Origin: a virus
IMG/VR virus record: IMGVR_UViG_3300032215_000356
Location: 1 to 40,957 of that record
DNA: 40,957 bases
Direction: 5' to 3' (one strand)
The position numbers and the translations under genes are program-made. The notes beneath the pieces were generated by a model. The model was given only the letters and a program-made list of their open reading frames with translations. It was not told the DNA's origin and did no database searches. Positions 14,563-22,800 of this stretch are shown one piece after another; position 1 is the stretch's first letter, and every line of letters begins with the position of its first letter.

Positions 14563-17500
14563 ATGACACCACAGCAGCAACAACTCGACGACAACGGATT
14601 CCCCGAGTTTGAACCGGTCCGCATCTACGATGCACCGGCCACAATTCTGACACAAATTTACGATGGGGAAGGCGACCTAGGTCGTGCAATCCGCACCATC
14701 ATGTCGCAGGAATCCCTGAGCCCTGCTGAGCGTGACTCCTATGCCCAGCGTTTGAAGAAGGCACATGGCGGCAACCCCGTCATGGACACCACCATTGACC
14801 TGGCAATGAACCCACTGGTGTGGTTGTTGTTCCTCACCAGCCCCATTGGCCGTGGCCAGTTCATCAAGACGGGCGGCAAACTCATTCAGGGTCTGGGTGA
14901 AATGGACAAGAGCAGTTTTGCTGGGAAGGCATTCGGCAAGGTGGCCGAGCTCTTCCGCCTTACCCCTCTTGCCTCCCTTGTAGGCATGCAGGAGACCACT
15001 GCACCCAGCGAGATCGTGCAGTCCGTTACGTCCCGCCTGCTCAAGCTCAAGCAGAAGCAGGCGGACACAGTAGGCTCAGCTCGCGGCAAGCTGATTGAGG
15101 CCATTAATGCAAAGCATGGAGTCACTGACTTTGACCCCACCCGCCCATCTAATCCCGAGACCCGCGCTTTCCTTGAAGAGCTAAACCTTCTTTCTCATAT
15201 GTGGGCCTCGGGCAGCCTCGAGGGGGGCACCACAAACTTCCCCAAGGTTGGCTTCACTCGGGTCGCCAAGATGAAAGTGGGGGGACGCGAGATTGCCCGC
15301 CCGCTTACGGAAGCTGAGTACCAGCAGATCAAAAGTCAGCCAGCAATCGGGGCCAAGATCACTGACGCTGCGGGCGTTGAGCACGAACTGCTGAGCGCCC
15401 CTATCACCATTGATGACCGGGACACGTTGCGCGAAGCACACAACTTGATCCGCAGCGTGCACGGACCCAAGGCTGAGTTGCCCAAGTACCGCACCATTGA
15501 AGACGATGTGCAAAACATCTTCAACGTGGAAGGCTTGGACAAAGAGTTTGCAATCAAGTGGGCCCGCAGGAATGGCATTGAGGACGAGTTTGTCAGCTAC
15601 ATGAACGCTGGAGATGAGTACCGGCGTGAGATGAAGAAGTACTTGTTTGGCAAGCTGGGCCCCAACAACGAACTGCCAGCCACTTTTGAGCTTGACCCTG
15701 AAAAGATCTCCCGCATCTGGATGCGGTGGCAACGTGGGAACAAGGAAAACCCCACGCTTGAAGAATGGACTCTTGACTCGCTTGTGGGTATGGAAACCAT
15801 TGACAGCATTCTTCCTGGGTGGGCTAAGGAAGCAATGCGTCGTGGTACTCCGGGTGTCAAACTGGATGATGCTTATGAGTTGATTCGTAAGACGCTGACT
15901 CCACAGATGGAAGCCGCGTACATGCCACGCAACACGTTCAACCTCTACGGCAAAGAAAATGGCGAGCTTATGCAAATTGGTCCTACTGACACGGATGCCA
16001 TGATCCGTGGACGTGGGGCAAGGGATGTGTTGAAGATTCCAGGTGTGGCTCTTCCCCGTAGCGGCAACAAGATGCCAATCGACCCTCGAGACTTGAAAAC
16101 AATTGAGCGTCTTATTGGCAACCGGGAGGCCAAGGTTGTTGTCCCTGGGTATGAGGATGCACCCTTGGTCCAGGTGATGGCTCGCACAAACAACGAGTTG
16201 CAGAATGTGTCTACCGGTCGTGTGGCAACACACACGTTCAATCACGAACTGTCGATGCGTAACTACGTGGGCGACATGCACTCGGCCATTGGCCTGCATG
16301 CCCTTGAAATCACGCCTGCACTCCGTGAAACCGTGCTTGGTGCGGTGCGACGTCCCCCCGCTCAGCAGCTTGCAGGTAGTCGTCTCGGTGCACTTGGGGA
16401 GCTGAGTGCCACGACCAAGCGCCGATTCCAGCAGATGGGCGTTGATCCCGAAAAGCTGACGGGCAGTGCGTACACCGCCCCTGAAACTCTGGAGACGCAC
16501 CCGCTTGCCCCGGAGTTGCGAAGTGATCTGCGGCAGGTACATCTCAAGCTCAAGCGCCTTGAGGCCCAGACCAACCCCACTGCAAAGCAAGTGTCTGCGA
16601 TCGAGCGGTTGAAGCAGGACCGCACACGCATCCAGAATGACTTGAAGATCATTGGCCGCACAAGCCTGCGTCCCGACGTTGCCCTTCTTGGGGAAGCCAC
16701 GCCCACTCGTTTGAGTATGGCGGATGCAATTGACGTGGTTATGAATCGCGAGTCTCCTGCTACCCGCGAGTACTTTGAGAAGGGCATCCTCCCCTCAATG
16801 TTCGGTGGCACCAAGCCCACCCAGATGTTTGGGTTGCAGATGAGTCAGCAGGCCCGCAACCTGGCACTTTCCACCGCCAACTCGGCCCCGATGAAGTGGG
16901 TCGAGAACAACGGTGGCTACTTGGGCAAGGCCATGGTCAAGCAGATGCGCGACTACGGCAACATGTCGGCATACGAACTGGACGCTGCCCATGCTGCCGG
17001 TGGCCTGACGGGTTACCTCTACGCCACTCACTTGGGTTTCAACGTGGCGTCTGCCGCGTGGAACATGCTGCAGCCCTTCCAGTGGGCAGCCACGTGGATG
17101 GGTTCGCCTGAGATCATCAAGGCATACGGCACCGCCCTCAAGCAGATGGGTGGTTACCTGGCGGAGCGTGCCAAGCACCCACTGCGTATTGACCCCCAGA
17201 CACAGATGGAGTTGTGGCAGAAGCACATCCGTCTTGCGGGCAAGGAGTCGTACGGCCGTGACCTCATCGGCATTACGCCCGGTGTGATGTCCACTTTTGA
17301 GTCTGCTGTGTACTCAAAGCCGCCGGAGGGCAGGCCCGGTCTTCTGAAGTTTTTAGCGATTGATGCCCCCCTGAAGTTGTTCCAGACCGCTGAAGCCCTC
17401 AACCGCATTGTGGTCGCCGAGGCTGGGTACAGCTGGTACAACAAGATGCAAAAGAGTGCGGGGATGAACTTGCCAACGAGCCGCGTCCTGGATCACATCC

Positions 17501-18555
17501 AGGAACTGCAGTCGATGGTGAACTTCTCTTACAGCCCTGCTACCCAGATGCGCATGTTCCAGAAGGGTGAGGCGCTGGGCAATCCCTTCCTCCGCATGTT
17601 CCTACAGTACCCCAGCCGCACCATCGGCAACTTCATGTTGTCGCAGCAGGTGGGTGGTGGCGTGCGTGAGTTCGGTCTGCAGAAGATTGGTGGCCCGGTG
17701 TTCGGCGAGATCCCCGCGCTGGCTGGTGATGCAATGCGCATCCTGGGTCTGAGCGCCGTGGGCTACGAGGTGGGCAAGAACCTTCTGGGCCTCGACCTCT
17801 CTCCCGGTTTGTCCGGTGCCGCCATCTCTCAGTTGCCCAACCAGTTCTTCACCAAGGGAATCCCTGTCCCCCCAGTGATCGACATCCCGGTACAACTTGT
17901 GGGGGGACTGCTCCAAGGTGATCAGGAGCAGATCCGACAGGCGGCGTTCCGACTGGTGCCGGGTGGCGTCACACTGCAGAAGGCGTTGGGTGCACTGCCC
18001 GCCGTCCCGGGTGGGGGGCCCTTCGGTCTGTTGCAGTCGCAGTACGCTGACTGGAACAACAAGACTCCCGATGGTCAAGTACCGGTGTACCGTGATGACG
18101 GCACGCTGCAGTCGTTTGACTCGCCGTTGAACCTGGTGATGCGTGGCATTGGTGCAGACTTCAAGAAGTTCCAGTCACCCATGGAGGCCACCAAGTTCCT
18201 GCTGGCCAACCGGGCGGAGATGGTGGACATGCGCCGGAAGTACAAGGACGCGGTGCTGGGCAACAACATGTCGGGTGCTGGCGTCATCGAGGCGGAATAC
18301 AAGAAGCGATATGGCGTGCCCATGACGGTGAAACCCAGTGAGTGGGATCGTGCCGTGCAGTTGCGCTCAGCCCCTCTCGCGGAGCGCATGCTTGACACGA
18401 TGCCGGCTGACATGCGTGAGCAGTATCAGCAGTCGCTGTCTGGAATGTCGCAGCAGTTTGGGTTGCCCCCAGGTGGGCTGGAGGATTCGGACACGGCGCG
18501 TCAGCGTCAGTCCATCCGCCAGTTCAATCCGTCATTCAACGTCCCCGGGCAGTGA
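14563..18555 (+). CDS. 1330-aa putative internal virion/ejection protein
   Basis: The largest gene, immediately behind the terminator and with no clear Shine-Dalgarno. The protein is mainly helical and hydrophilic to about residue 760 (with coiled-coil stretches near 590-700), then shows amphipathic and hydrophobic stretches (about 780-850 and 1060-1140), and a Gln/Met-rich tail. A short hydrophobic segment at 82-92 may be membrane-active. Size, position at the end of the virion operon and lack of enzyme motifs match giant internal virion proteins that thread into the host envelope with the DNA. No transglycosylase or polymerase motif was found. Its 3-prime end overlaps the convergent gene by 24 nt. 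Confidence 0.6.
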   Translation: MTPQQQQLDDNGFPEFEPVRIYDAPATILTQIYDGEGDLGRAIRTIMSQESLSPAERDSYAQRLKKAHGGNPVMDTTIDLAMNPLVWLLFLTSPIGRGQFIKTGGKLIQGLGEMDKSSFAGKAFGKVAELFRLTPLASLVGMQETTAPSEIVQSVTSRLLKLKQKQADTVGSARGKLIEAINAKHGVTDFDPTRPSNPETRAFLEELNLLSHMWASGSLEGGTTNFPKVGFTRVAKMKVGGREIARPLTEAEYQQIKSQPAIGAKITDAAGVEHELLSAPITIDDRDTLREAHNLIRSVHGPKAELPKYRTIEDDVQNIFNVEGLDKEFAIKWARRNGIEDEFVSYMNAGDEYRREMKKYLFGKLGPNNELPATFELDPEKISRIWMRWQRGNKENPTLEEWTLDSLVGMETIDSILPGWAKEAMRRGTPGVKLDDAYELIRKTLTPQMEAAYMPRNTFNLYGKENGELMQIGPTDTDAMIRGRGARDVLKIPGVALPRSGNKMPIDPRDLKTIERLIGNREAKVVVPGYEDAPLVQVMARTNNELQNVSTGRVATHTFNHELSMRNYVGDMHSAIGLHALEITPALRETVLGAVRRPPAQQLAGSRLGALGELSATTKRRFQQMGVDPEKLTGSAYTAPETLETHPLAPELRSDLRQVHLKLKRLEAQTNPTAKQVSAIERLKQDRTRIQNDLKIIGRTSLRPDVALLGEATPTRLSMADAIDVVMNRESPATREYFEKGILPSMFGGTKPTQMFGLQMSQQARNLALSTANSAPMKWVENNGGYLGKAMVKQMRDYGNMSAYELDAAHAAGGLTGYLYATHLGFNVASAAWNMLQPFQWAATWMGSPEIIKAYGTALKQMGGYLAERAKHPLRIDPQTQMELWQKHIRLAGKESYGRDLIGITPGVMSTFESAVYSKPPEGRPGLLKFLAIDAPLKLFQTAEALNRIVVAEAGYSWYNKMQKSAGMNLPTSRVLDHIQELQSMVNFSYSPATQMRMFQKGEALGNPFLRMFLQYPSRTIGNFMLSQQVGGGVREFGLQKIGGPVFGEIPALAGDAMRILGLSAVGYEVGKNLLGLDLSPGLSGAAISQLPNQFFTKGIPVPPVIDIPVQLVGGLLQGDQEQIRQAAFRLVPGGVTLQKALGALPAVPGGGPFGLLQSQYADWNNKTPDGQVPVYRDDGTLQSFDSPLNLVMRGIGADFKKFQSPMEATKFLLANRAEMVDMRRKYKDAVLGNNMSGAGVIEAEYKKRYGVPMTVKPSEWDRAVQLRSAPLAERMLDTMPADMREQYQQSLSGMSQQFGLPPGGLEDSDTARQRQSIRQFNPSFNVPGQ

Positions 18556-18912
18556 GTCCCACTTACCCATGGCGTATGAGACAACCTCTTCGGCGGTCAG
18601 TCGTTCCATCCACACCATGAAGGACTCGCCACGGTCTGGTTCGTCAGGGTGCTCATCGCGCCATCGCTGGTACAGCATGAACACGGACGAGATGATGAGG
18701 CCCGCCTCTTCCACACGCATGGTGTGCAGACCCTCGAGCACACGGATGCGCTCTGAGAACCGGGTGACCATGCGCTCGAGCATGTCGGCGTGAGCCTGCA
18801 GCTCAGACTTCTTGGACCCCATGTCGGAGCGTGGGGTCCGAGGTCCGCCATTGACTCGGTGCCGGTACTGGGGTTTCATCTCAGGGTCCGAGCCTAGCAG
18901 TATTTCGTTCAT
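18532..18912 (-). CDS. Hypothetical 126-aa coiled-coil protein, last gene of leftward operon
   Basis: Start at 18912 chosen because its ATG overlaps the TGA of the upstream gene (ATGA); upstream in-frame sequence is the shadow of that gene. Residues 33-75 form a helix with coiled-coil character (KKSELQAHADMLERMVTRFS), followed by a Trp-rich acidic region (YQRWRDEHPDEPDRGESF). No recognised family. Its last 24 nt overlap tail-to-tail with the 1330-aa gene, leaving no room for a separate terminator. Confidence 0.65.
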   Translation of the reverse strand: MNEILLGSDPEMKPQYRHRVNGGPRTPRSDMGSKKSELQAHADMLERMVTRFSERIRVLEGLHTMRVEEAGLIISSVFMLYQRWRDEHPDEPDRGESFMVWMERLTAEEVVSYAMGKWDSLPGDVE

Positions 18913-19520
18913 ATACGGTACCAGAACTGGAATTTTTTGGCGTCCGTGGTGGCACGTGCCGACCACTGGCAGGACTTGGGGGATAGCCGAACCGCAGACC
19001 CAAGGATGCCGTCCATGGCATCCCGGATCTGGGTTGGGATCTGAAAGGAGGCTACTCGCCAGCGCCCGCCTTCCAGAAAGGCCGTGAAGTCTAGGCTGTC
19101 CGCCAGACGCACCACGTTGCCCCGTACGGGCTCCGAGCGCTCCAGCCACTCCTTGACCCTCTCTAGGGCAGGGGCTGGCTCCTGGGCAGCCCAGGACGCC
19201 AAGAGCCACTGGGAGCGTCCCCCCAGCGGATGGGGGGTCTCCCACAAGTCTAGGGCACACCGGCTTCTGTGGAGGCTACGCCGGGGAGAGGTGGGGACTG
19301 GTGGGTAGGGGGTGCCGGAACCCTTGATCGTGGTCCAGAACCGCAGGGCTCGGGGGTTTCGGGCGTCAGGGCGGACTAACTGAATATGGGCCATGCCGTT
19401 TCCAGCATGGACCCACTTGCAAAAGGAAGCCCCCTGGACACCGGTCGGGTAATCCAGGGGGCGATCGTGGGGGGACGATTGTTCGCCATGGTAGTGACTG
19501 CTTCCCACAGGGCAAGTCAT
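18909..19520 (-). CDS. Hypothetical 203-aa protein
   Basis: The ATG at 19520 is the first after the upstream gene's stop (19531). A later ATG at 19394 would give 161 aa beginning MAHIQLVRPD and is a serious alternative, since the extra N-terminus is Cys/His/Pro-rich. The part from MAHIQLV onward looks globular, with WLLASWAAQE, a helix with LERVKEWLERSEPVRG, and a C-terminal aromatic end (KFQFWYRI). No family recognised. Coupled to the following gene by ATGA. Confidence 0.5.
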   Translation of the reverse strand: MTCPVGSSHYHGEQSSPHDRPLDYPTGVQGASFCKWVHAGNGMAHIQLVRPDARNPRALRFWTTIKGSGTPYPPVPTSPRRSLHRSRCALDLWETPHPLGGRSQWLLASWAAQEPAPALERVKEWLERSEPVRGNVVRLADSLDFTAFLEGGRWRVASFQIPTQIRDAMDGILGSAVRLSPKSCQWSARATTDAKKFQFWYRI

Positions 19521-19530
19521 GGCGTTGGAA

Positions 19531-20055
19531 TCAAGACAGCGACAGCGGGGCAACCAAGAACTCCTTGAAGTACTTGGTGCCGGGCTTGGCCTTGCTCTCG
19601 TCGTAACGCGCACGGAGCTTGACCGGAATCACGTTGCCGTTGTTGATGCGCTCCTGCACGGTCTGCATAGCCATCTGCAGATTCTCAGGACGACGGCCGA
19701 TCAGGGTGGTCAGGTGGCCCTTGATGCGCTCGAGCTCGATGCGAGCGCGGGTCTTGGCACCCTCGTCGGTCAGCTGAGTCGGGTCAGCGGGCATCTGGAA
19801 GCGGGCACCCGTAAAGCTGCGAGGCTCGGGGCTGCCCGGATCTTCGACCATCTGGTACTGAAACGTGATGTCGATGGACGGGAACAACTGGCCGTCCTTC
19901 TGCTTGAACTCTCCTTCCTCGATGGTCATGCCCGTGACGAGCACGGCATGGTCACCGGCATCGGGACGCCAGCCTGCGCCGGAGCCCTCGGTGTTGGCCT
20001 CGACCGAGGCGAAGGAGTTGTTGTACGCAGCGAACATGGTGGACTTGATAGTCAT
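19531..20055 (-). CDS. Putative single-stranded DNA-binding protein (DUF669-like)
   Basis: 174 aa with AAAGG upstream. After a short N-terminus with GAGWRPDAGDHAVLVTG, the order of beta strands (VTGMTIEEGEFKQKDG, then DITFQYQMVEDPG and RSFTGARFQMP) resembles OB-fold DUF669-type SSBs that phages encode next to Sak4-like recombinases; the RecA-like gene is indeed the next gene upstream. It has no acidic C-terminal tip typical of bacterial SSB. It has its own 154-nt leader containing hairpins and a 9-bp inverted repeat, suggesting separate regulation. Assignment is by context and strand pattern. Confidence 0.45.
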   Translation of the reverse strand: MTIKSTMFAAYNNSFASVEANTEGSGAGWRPDAGDHAVLVTGMTIEEGEFKQKDGQLFPSIDITFQYQMVEDPGSPEPRSFTGARFQMPADPTQLTDEGAKTRARIELERIKGHLTTLIGRRPENLQMAMQTVQERINNGNVIPVKLRARYDESKAKPGTKYFKEFLVAPLSLS

Positions 20056-20119
20056 GACAGTAAACCTTTCGTGAAAGGAGATGAAAATGGAAATGAGACA
20101 CGGAACGAAATCAACGAAA

Positions 20120-20150
20120 CAATCGACACGTTATACGGACTTGTCGATTG
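20120..20150. promoter_or_regulatory. 9-bp inverted repeat (operator- or promoter-like)
   Basis: CAATCGACA (20120-20128) and TGTCGATTG (20142-20150) form a perfect inverted repeat around 13 nt that read TATAAC on the leftward strand. It lies in the 154-bp leader upstream of the SSB-like gene. The symmetry and AT-rich centre suit a dimeric repressor site over a -10 element; a convincing -35 is not visible. Confidence 0.4.
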
Positions 20151-20164
20151 AGTAATCGGGAGGC

Positions 20165-20209
20165 GGGGGTGGGACACCGTCGAGGGCCCACCCCCAGCCC
20201 TTCCGGGGG
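20165..20209 (-). terminator. Leftward hairpin with alternative pairing after the RecA-like gene
   Basis: GGGGGTGGG (20165-20173) pairs with CCCACCCCC (20187-20195), a perfect 9-bp stem just after the stop of the RecA-like gene. The right arm can instead pair with GGGGG at 20205-20209, so the leftward RNA could form one of two exclusive structures, as in an attenuator. No U-tract follows. The same 9-bp stem occurs at 33818-33843. Confidence 0.45.
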
Positions 20210-21115
20210 TCAGGGAGTGTTGGCGGTCTTGTAGGCTTCTTCGAACAAGCCCCAAGGGTCAACTGCACTGGTCACGTCGATGTCTGACATCGGCTTGAGA
20301 GTGCGAGTACGGATGAGTCGCATGTAGCGCGGGTCACGGAACGAGATGGTACGCGTGATCGTCTGCTTGGTGACAGTACGATTCTGCGTAACCTGCTTCC
20401 CGGCCACGGTAACAACTGTTGGTTCCACGGTGGAGACTTCGCGCACTTCTGAGCGCATGGGTGCAATGATTTCTACCACCTTGGACAGTCGCTCCCGCAG
20501 GCCGGGAGGCAGGGACAGGTAGTGCTCCTCTACCTTGGATCCTTCGCCGATCTCCACCCAGTCGCGGGACAGGTGGGCGAGCAGCCAAACGCCGTAACCG
20601 TGTGAGCGCAGACGGTGAGCCACATCAATCACCGTGTCATACAGACGCTCCCACGCAGCAGGGCCATGTGCCTGCTCAAAGAGTTCCTTGCCCATCTGCC
20701 GTGCAACCCACGGCTTGAGCAGACGGATCATCGGGATCATGGTGTCAATGACGACCATTGAGGGACGCTCGTCTCCGTTCTTAGCCATATCACATAGCTG
20801 CTTGATCTTGGCTTCGACGTGGTCCCAGGTAATGATGAGCGGTTTTCCGTCGACGTCCATTGGACGACCATCAAGACCAATGCCGGGCCACACTGCACAC
20901 TTGGCGTGGGGGGACACGGTGCTTGAGAGATCGAGGTTGATGACGAAGGCGTCGGGGCAGGACTGGAACAAGTAAGACTTGCCAGAGTTCTGCTCACCCA
21001 CGACCATGCCAAAAAGATTACGGAGCGAATAGAGACCAGGTCCACCCTGAAATCCTAGCCCTTTGTAGGCCCGAACGGGGCCAGTGCCTGCTGCTGTTGT
21101 CTGATGAATGCTCAT
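20210..21115 (-). CDS. RecA-like P-loop ATPase (Sak4-type recombinase candidate)
   Basis: 301 aa. Walker A GEQNSGKS (40-47) follows FGMVV, and Walker B MVVIDT lies at 120-125; residues 176-182 (VWLLAHL) fit the following strand of a RecA core. This compact single-domain layout matches phage Sak4/RecA-like ATPases that act with a phage SSB in recombination; here an SSB-like gene follows and a PD-(D/E)XK nuclease gene precedes. The C-terminal 90 residues (repeated Thr/Val strands, then FRDPRYMRLIRTRTLK) are a family-specific tail. Its ATG overlaps the TGA of the gene upstream (ATGA). Sak4 versus another AAA-RecA subtype is not settled. Confidence 0.7.
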   Translation of the reverse strand: MSIHQTTAAGTGPVRAYKGLGFQGGPGLYSLRNLFGMVVGEQNSGKSYLFQSCPDAFVINLDLSSTVSPHAKCAVWPGIGLDGRPMDVDGKPLIITWDHVEAKIKQLCDMAKNGDERPSMVVIDTMIPMIRLLKPWVARQMGKELFEQAHGPAAWERLYDTVIDVAHRLRSHGYGVWLLAHLSRDWVEIGEGSKVEEHYLSLPPGLRERLSKVVEIIAPMRSEVREVSTVEPTVVTVAGKQVTQNRTVTKQTITRTISFRDPRYMRLIRTRTLKPMSDIDVTSAVDPWGLFEEAYKTANTP

Positions 21116-21525
21116 TGGAATCCTCCTGAGTTGCGTGCAATCTCACCGAAAGCGTCACCGAATCCCCGCGACGGGCGGAAATCAAAAGTTTCTTCGTTGT
21201 CAAACTTGACATCCTGTTCCCCTGCATCCGGGCGGGGGCCGGCCCCCCCGCCCGGGGCGGGGACTGGAGTAATACCTTCGATCTGCACAACCTTGCGGAA
21301 GGAAATGCCAAGTGCTTCAAGCCACGTGTTGAACGTGGAGAAAGACACGGTGCTCTGCGTGGACTTCTTGAATGCAGTGTGCAACGTGGACTTGTTGGTG
21401 ATCTCAGGGTCAGTGCGAATCAACTCTGCAAGTGAGGGCTTGATGATTTGCTGCAGCACAGAGGTGAGCAAAGTACCAAACTCACTGCGCTGCAGTTTGC
21501 TGGGCGGATACGGATCCGTTGTCAT
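21112..21525 (-). CDS. Hypothetical 137-aa protein between nuclease and RecA-like genes
   Basis: The start at 21525 has AGGAGA at the right distance; an upstream extension is non-coding-like. Residues 10-85 are helical (LLTSVLQQIIKPSLAELI, then TFNTWLEALGI) and could be a DNA-binding or protein-protein domain. Residues 95-125 are a Gly/Pro/Ala linker, and the C-terminus is acidic then Gly-rich. No family recognised. Context suggests an accessory recombination factor. The gene starts inside the last 44 nt of the nuclease gene and ends ATGA with the next. Confidence 0.6.
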   Translation of the reverse strand: MTTDPYPPSKLQRSEFGTLLTSVLQQIIKPSLAELIRTDPEITNKSTLHTAFKKSTQSTVSFSTFNTWLEALGISFRKVVQIEGITPVPAPGGGAGPRPDAGEQDVKFDNEETFDFRPSRGFGDAFGEIARNSGGFQ

Positions 21526-22777
21526 TGGTTGTCTCCTGTGGTGTATCCCGGTCCGAAACGAGGAACCCCTCCTGCAGTACAATGTCCGGCCATTCCGTGA
21601 CAGGTCGCAGGACGAAGGGGGCGTAGGTGTCCAGTGTACCAGATCCATGAACTTCTGTGGGCCACGGATACTCATGTGGTTCAATTGCGGCGATTCTCCA
21701 CTTATTCACCGCAGCCAACCGGGCCCGGTACTGGGCTGTCCAGTGGGGATCCATGAGGGCTGTACCGCTGGTGAAGGACAGGTCGATGACAGGGTCAGCA
21801 ACCCGGTCTCCCGACAGGTGGATGTAGTCCTTCTCGCCCCGGTACCACTGGCGGCAACGCTCAAGGTAGTTCTCCAGCCGGGGCTCGCCGGTGTACACCT
21901 TCTCATTGCGGGGCTCACCCTTGCGGGGTCCACTCTTGAAGGGGGTGGTGTCCAAGATGTAGTCCCGGTCGCCTTGGCCAAAGGAGATGGTGGGCTTGCG
22001 GATGATGGCGTGGAGCATGCCCCCCACGGTGACGTCTGAGGGCAGGTCGTACTTGGCTTGGAGCTGACCCGTCTTGATCATGTGGTCCAAGATGTGCATG
22101 TAGTGCTGGGTCTGTGGTTCGATGGGGCACGACGCGGCACGCATTCGGGGGCTGATGCCCGTGGTCTTGTAGTCCACGATCCACAGGGAGTTCTGGGTGT
22201 GGTGGTGGAGCAGAAGGTCAGGCTGCATGACGCAGTCGATGGGGGCCACACGCTTGTCGTCCACCTCCAGGTTGGTGCGGAGGATGCACTCCTGACAGAT
22301 GGGGGTAAAGTTGGGGTCCGAGAGGAACTCGTGCAGGGTGCGGCCGTTGGAGATGGCTCCGTTGATGGGCATGTCCTTGGTCGTGAGGGCCCAGACCCAG
22401 GCGCACGTGGCGTCCTGTTCCTCGGTGGCAAGGATCTCACGGATGCGTGCGTCACCCATGGCAAGGGTGGTGCACACATTACGGAGCTCGTCCATGCGGA
22501 TCTCGAGCTTGGCCTTGTACTGGGTATGTGCTTGGTCCCCAGTTATGCCCGGCTGCAGGAGGATCTCAAGGGCCGCGTGGAACCAGGTGCCCTGCGAGAG
22601 GGCCACGCTGTAGCGCAGCGCTGGGACCAGGCCCAGCTTGCGAGTGAGGTAGTAGTGGAACGGGGATCCGAGCGAACGGAAGTCGGACGAACGGACGGGG
22701 GGACGACGCTCAACCAGACCGTGCTGGGCGAGCAGATCACGCGACCCCACTGGGGTCGACCGGAACTCAGGTGGCAT
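21482..22777 (-). CDS. PD-(D/E)XK superfamily nuclease (Cas4/RecB-like)
   Basis: 431 aa with a clear AGGAG Shine-Dalgarno. The motifs are in order: H67 in GTWFH, D187 in MQPDLLL, D202-x-K204 in WIVDYKTTG, and Q222-x3-Y226 in EPQTQHY, which make up the RecB/Cas4-type PD-(D/E)XK active site. The C-terminal 200 residues (from KYDLPSDVTVGG) hold a further conserved-looking lobe and a Gln/Asn-rich tail. No cysteine cluster for an Fe-S site is obvious, unlike Cas4. Probably the exonuclease partner of the RecA-like protein, cutting ends for recombination or DNA degradation. Confidence 0.8.
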   Translation of the reverse strand: MPPEFRSTPVGSRDLLAQHGLVERRPPVRSSDFRSLGSPFHYYLTRKLGLVPALRYSVALSQGTWFHAALEILLQPGITGDQAHTQYKAKLEIRMDELRNVCTTLAMGDARIREILATEEQDATCAWVWALTTKDMPINGAISNGRTLHEFLSDPNFTPICQECILRTNLEVDDKRVAPIDCVMQPDLLLHHHTQNSLWIVDYKTTGISPRMRAASCPIEPQTQHYMHILDHMIKTGQLQAKYDLPSDVTVGGMLHAIIRKPTISFGQGDRDYILDTTPFKSGPRKGEPRNEKVYTGEPRLENYLERCRQWYRGEKDYIHLSGDRVADPVIDLSFTSGTALMDPHWTAQYRARLAAVNKWRIAAIEPHEYPWPTEVHGSGTLDTYAPFVLRPVTEWPDIVLQEGFLVSDRDTPQETTNDNGSVSAQQTAAQ

Positions 22778-22800
22778 GTTGTTCTCCTAAAAGGGCGGTG

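Noticed and set aside
15181-16590. 469-codon leftward open frame opposite the 1330-aa gene
   Set aside because: Long only because the forward gene avoids certain codons; no start context, no domain, and no neighbouring leftward gene to couple with.
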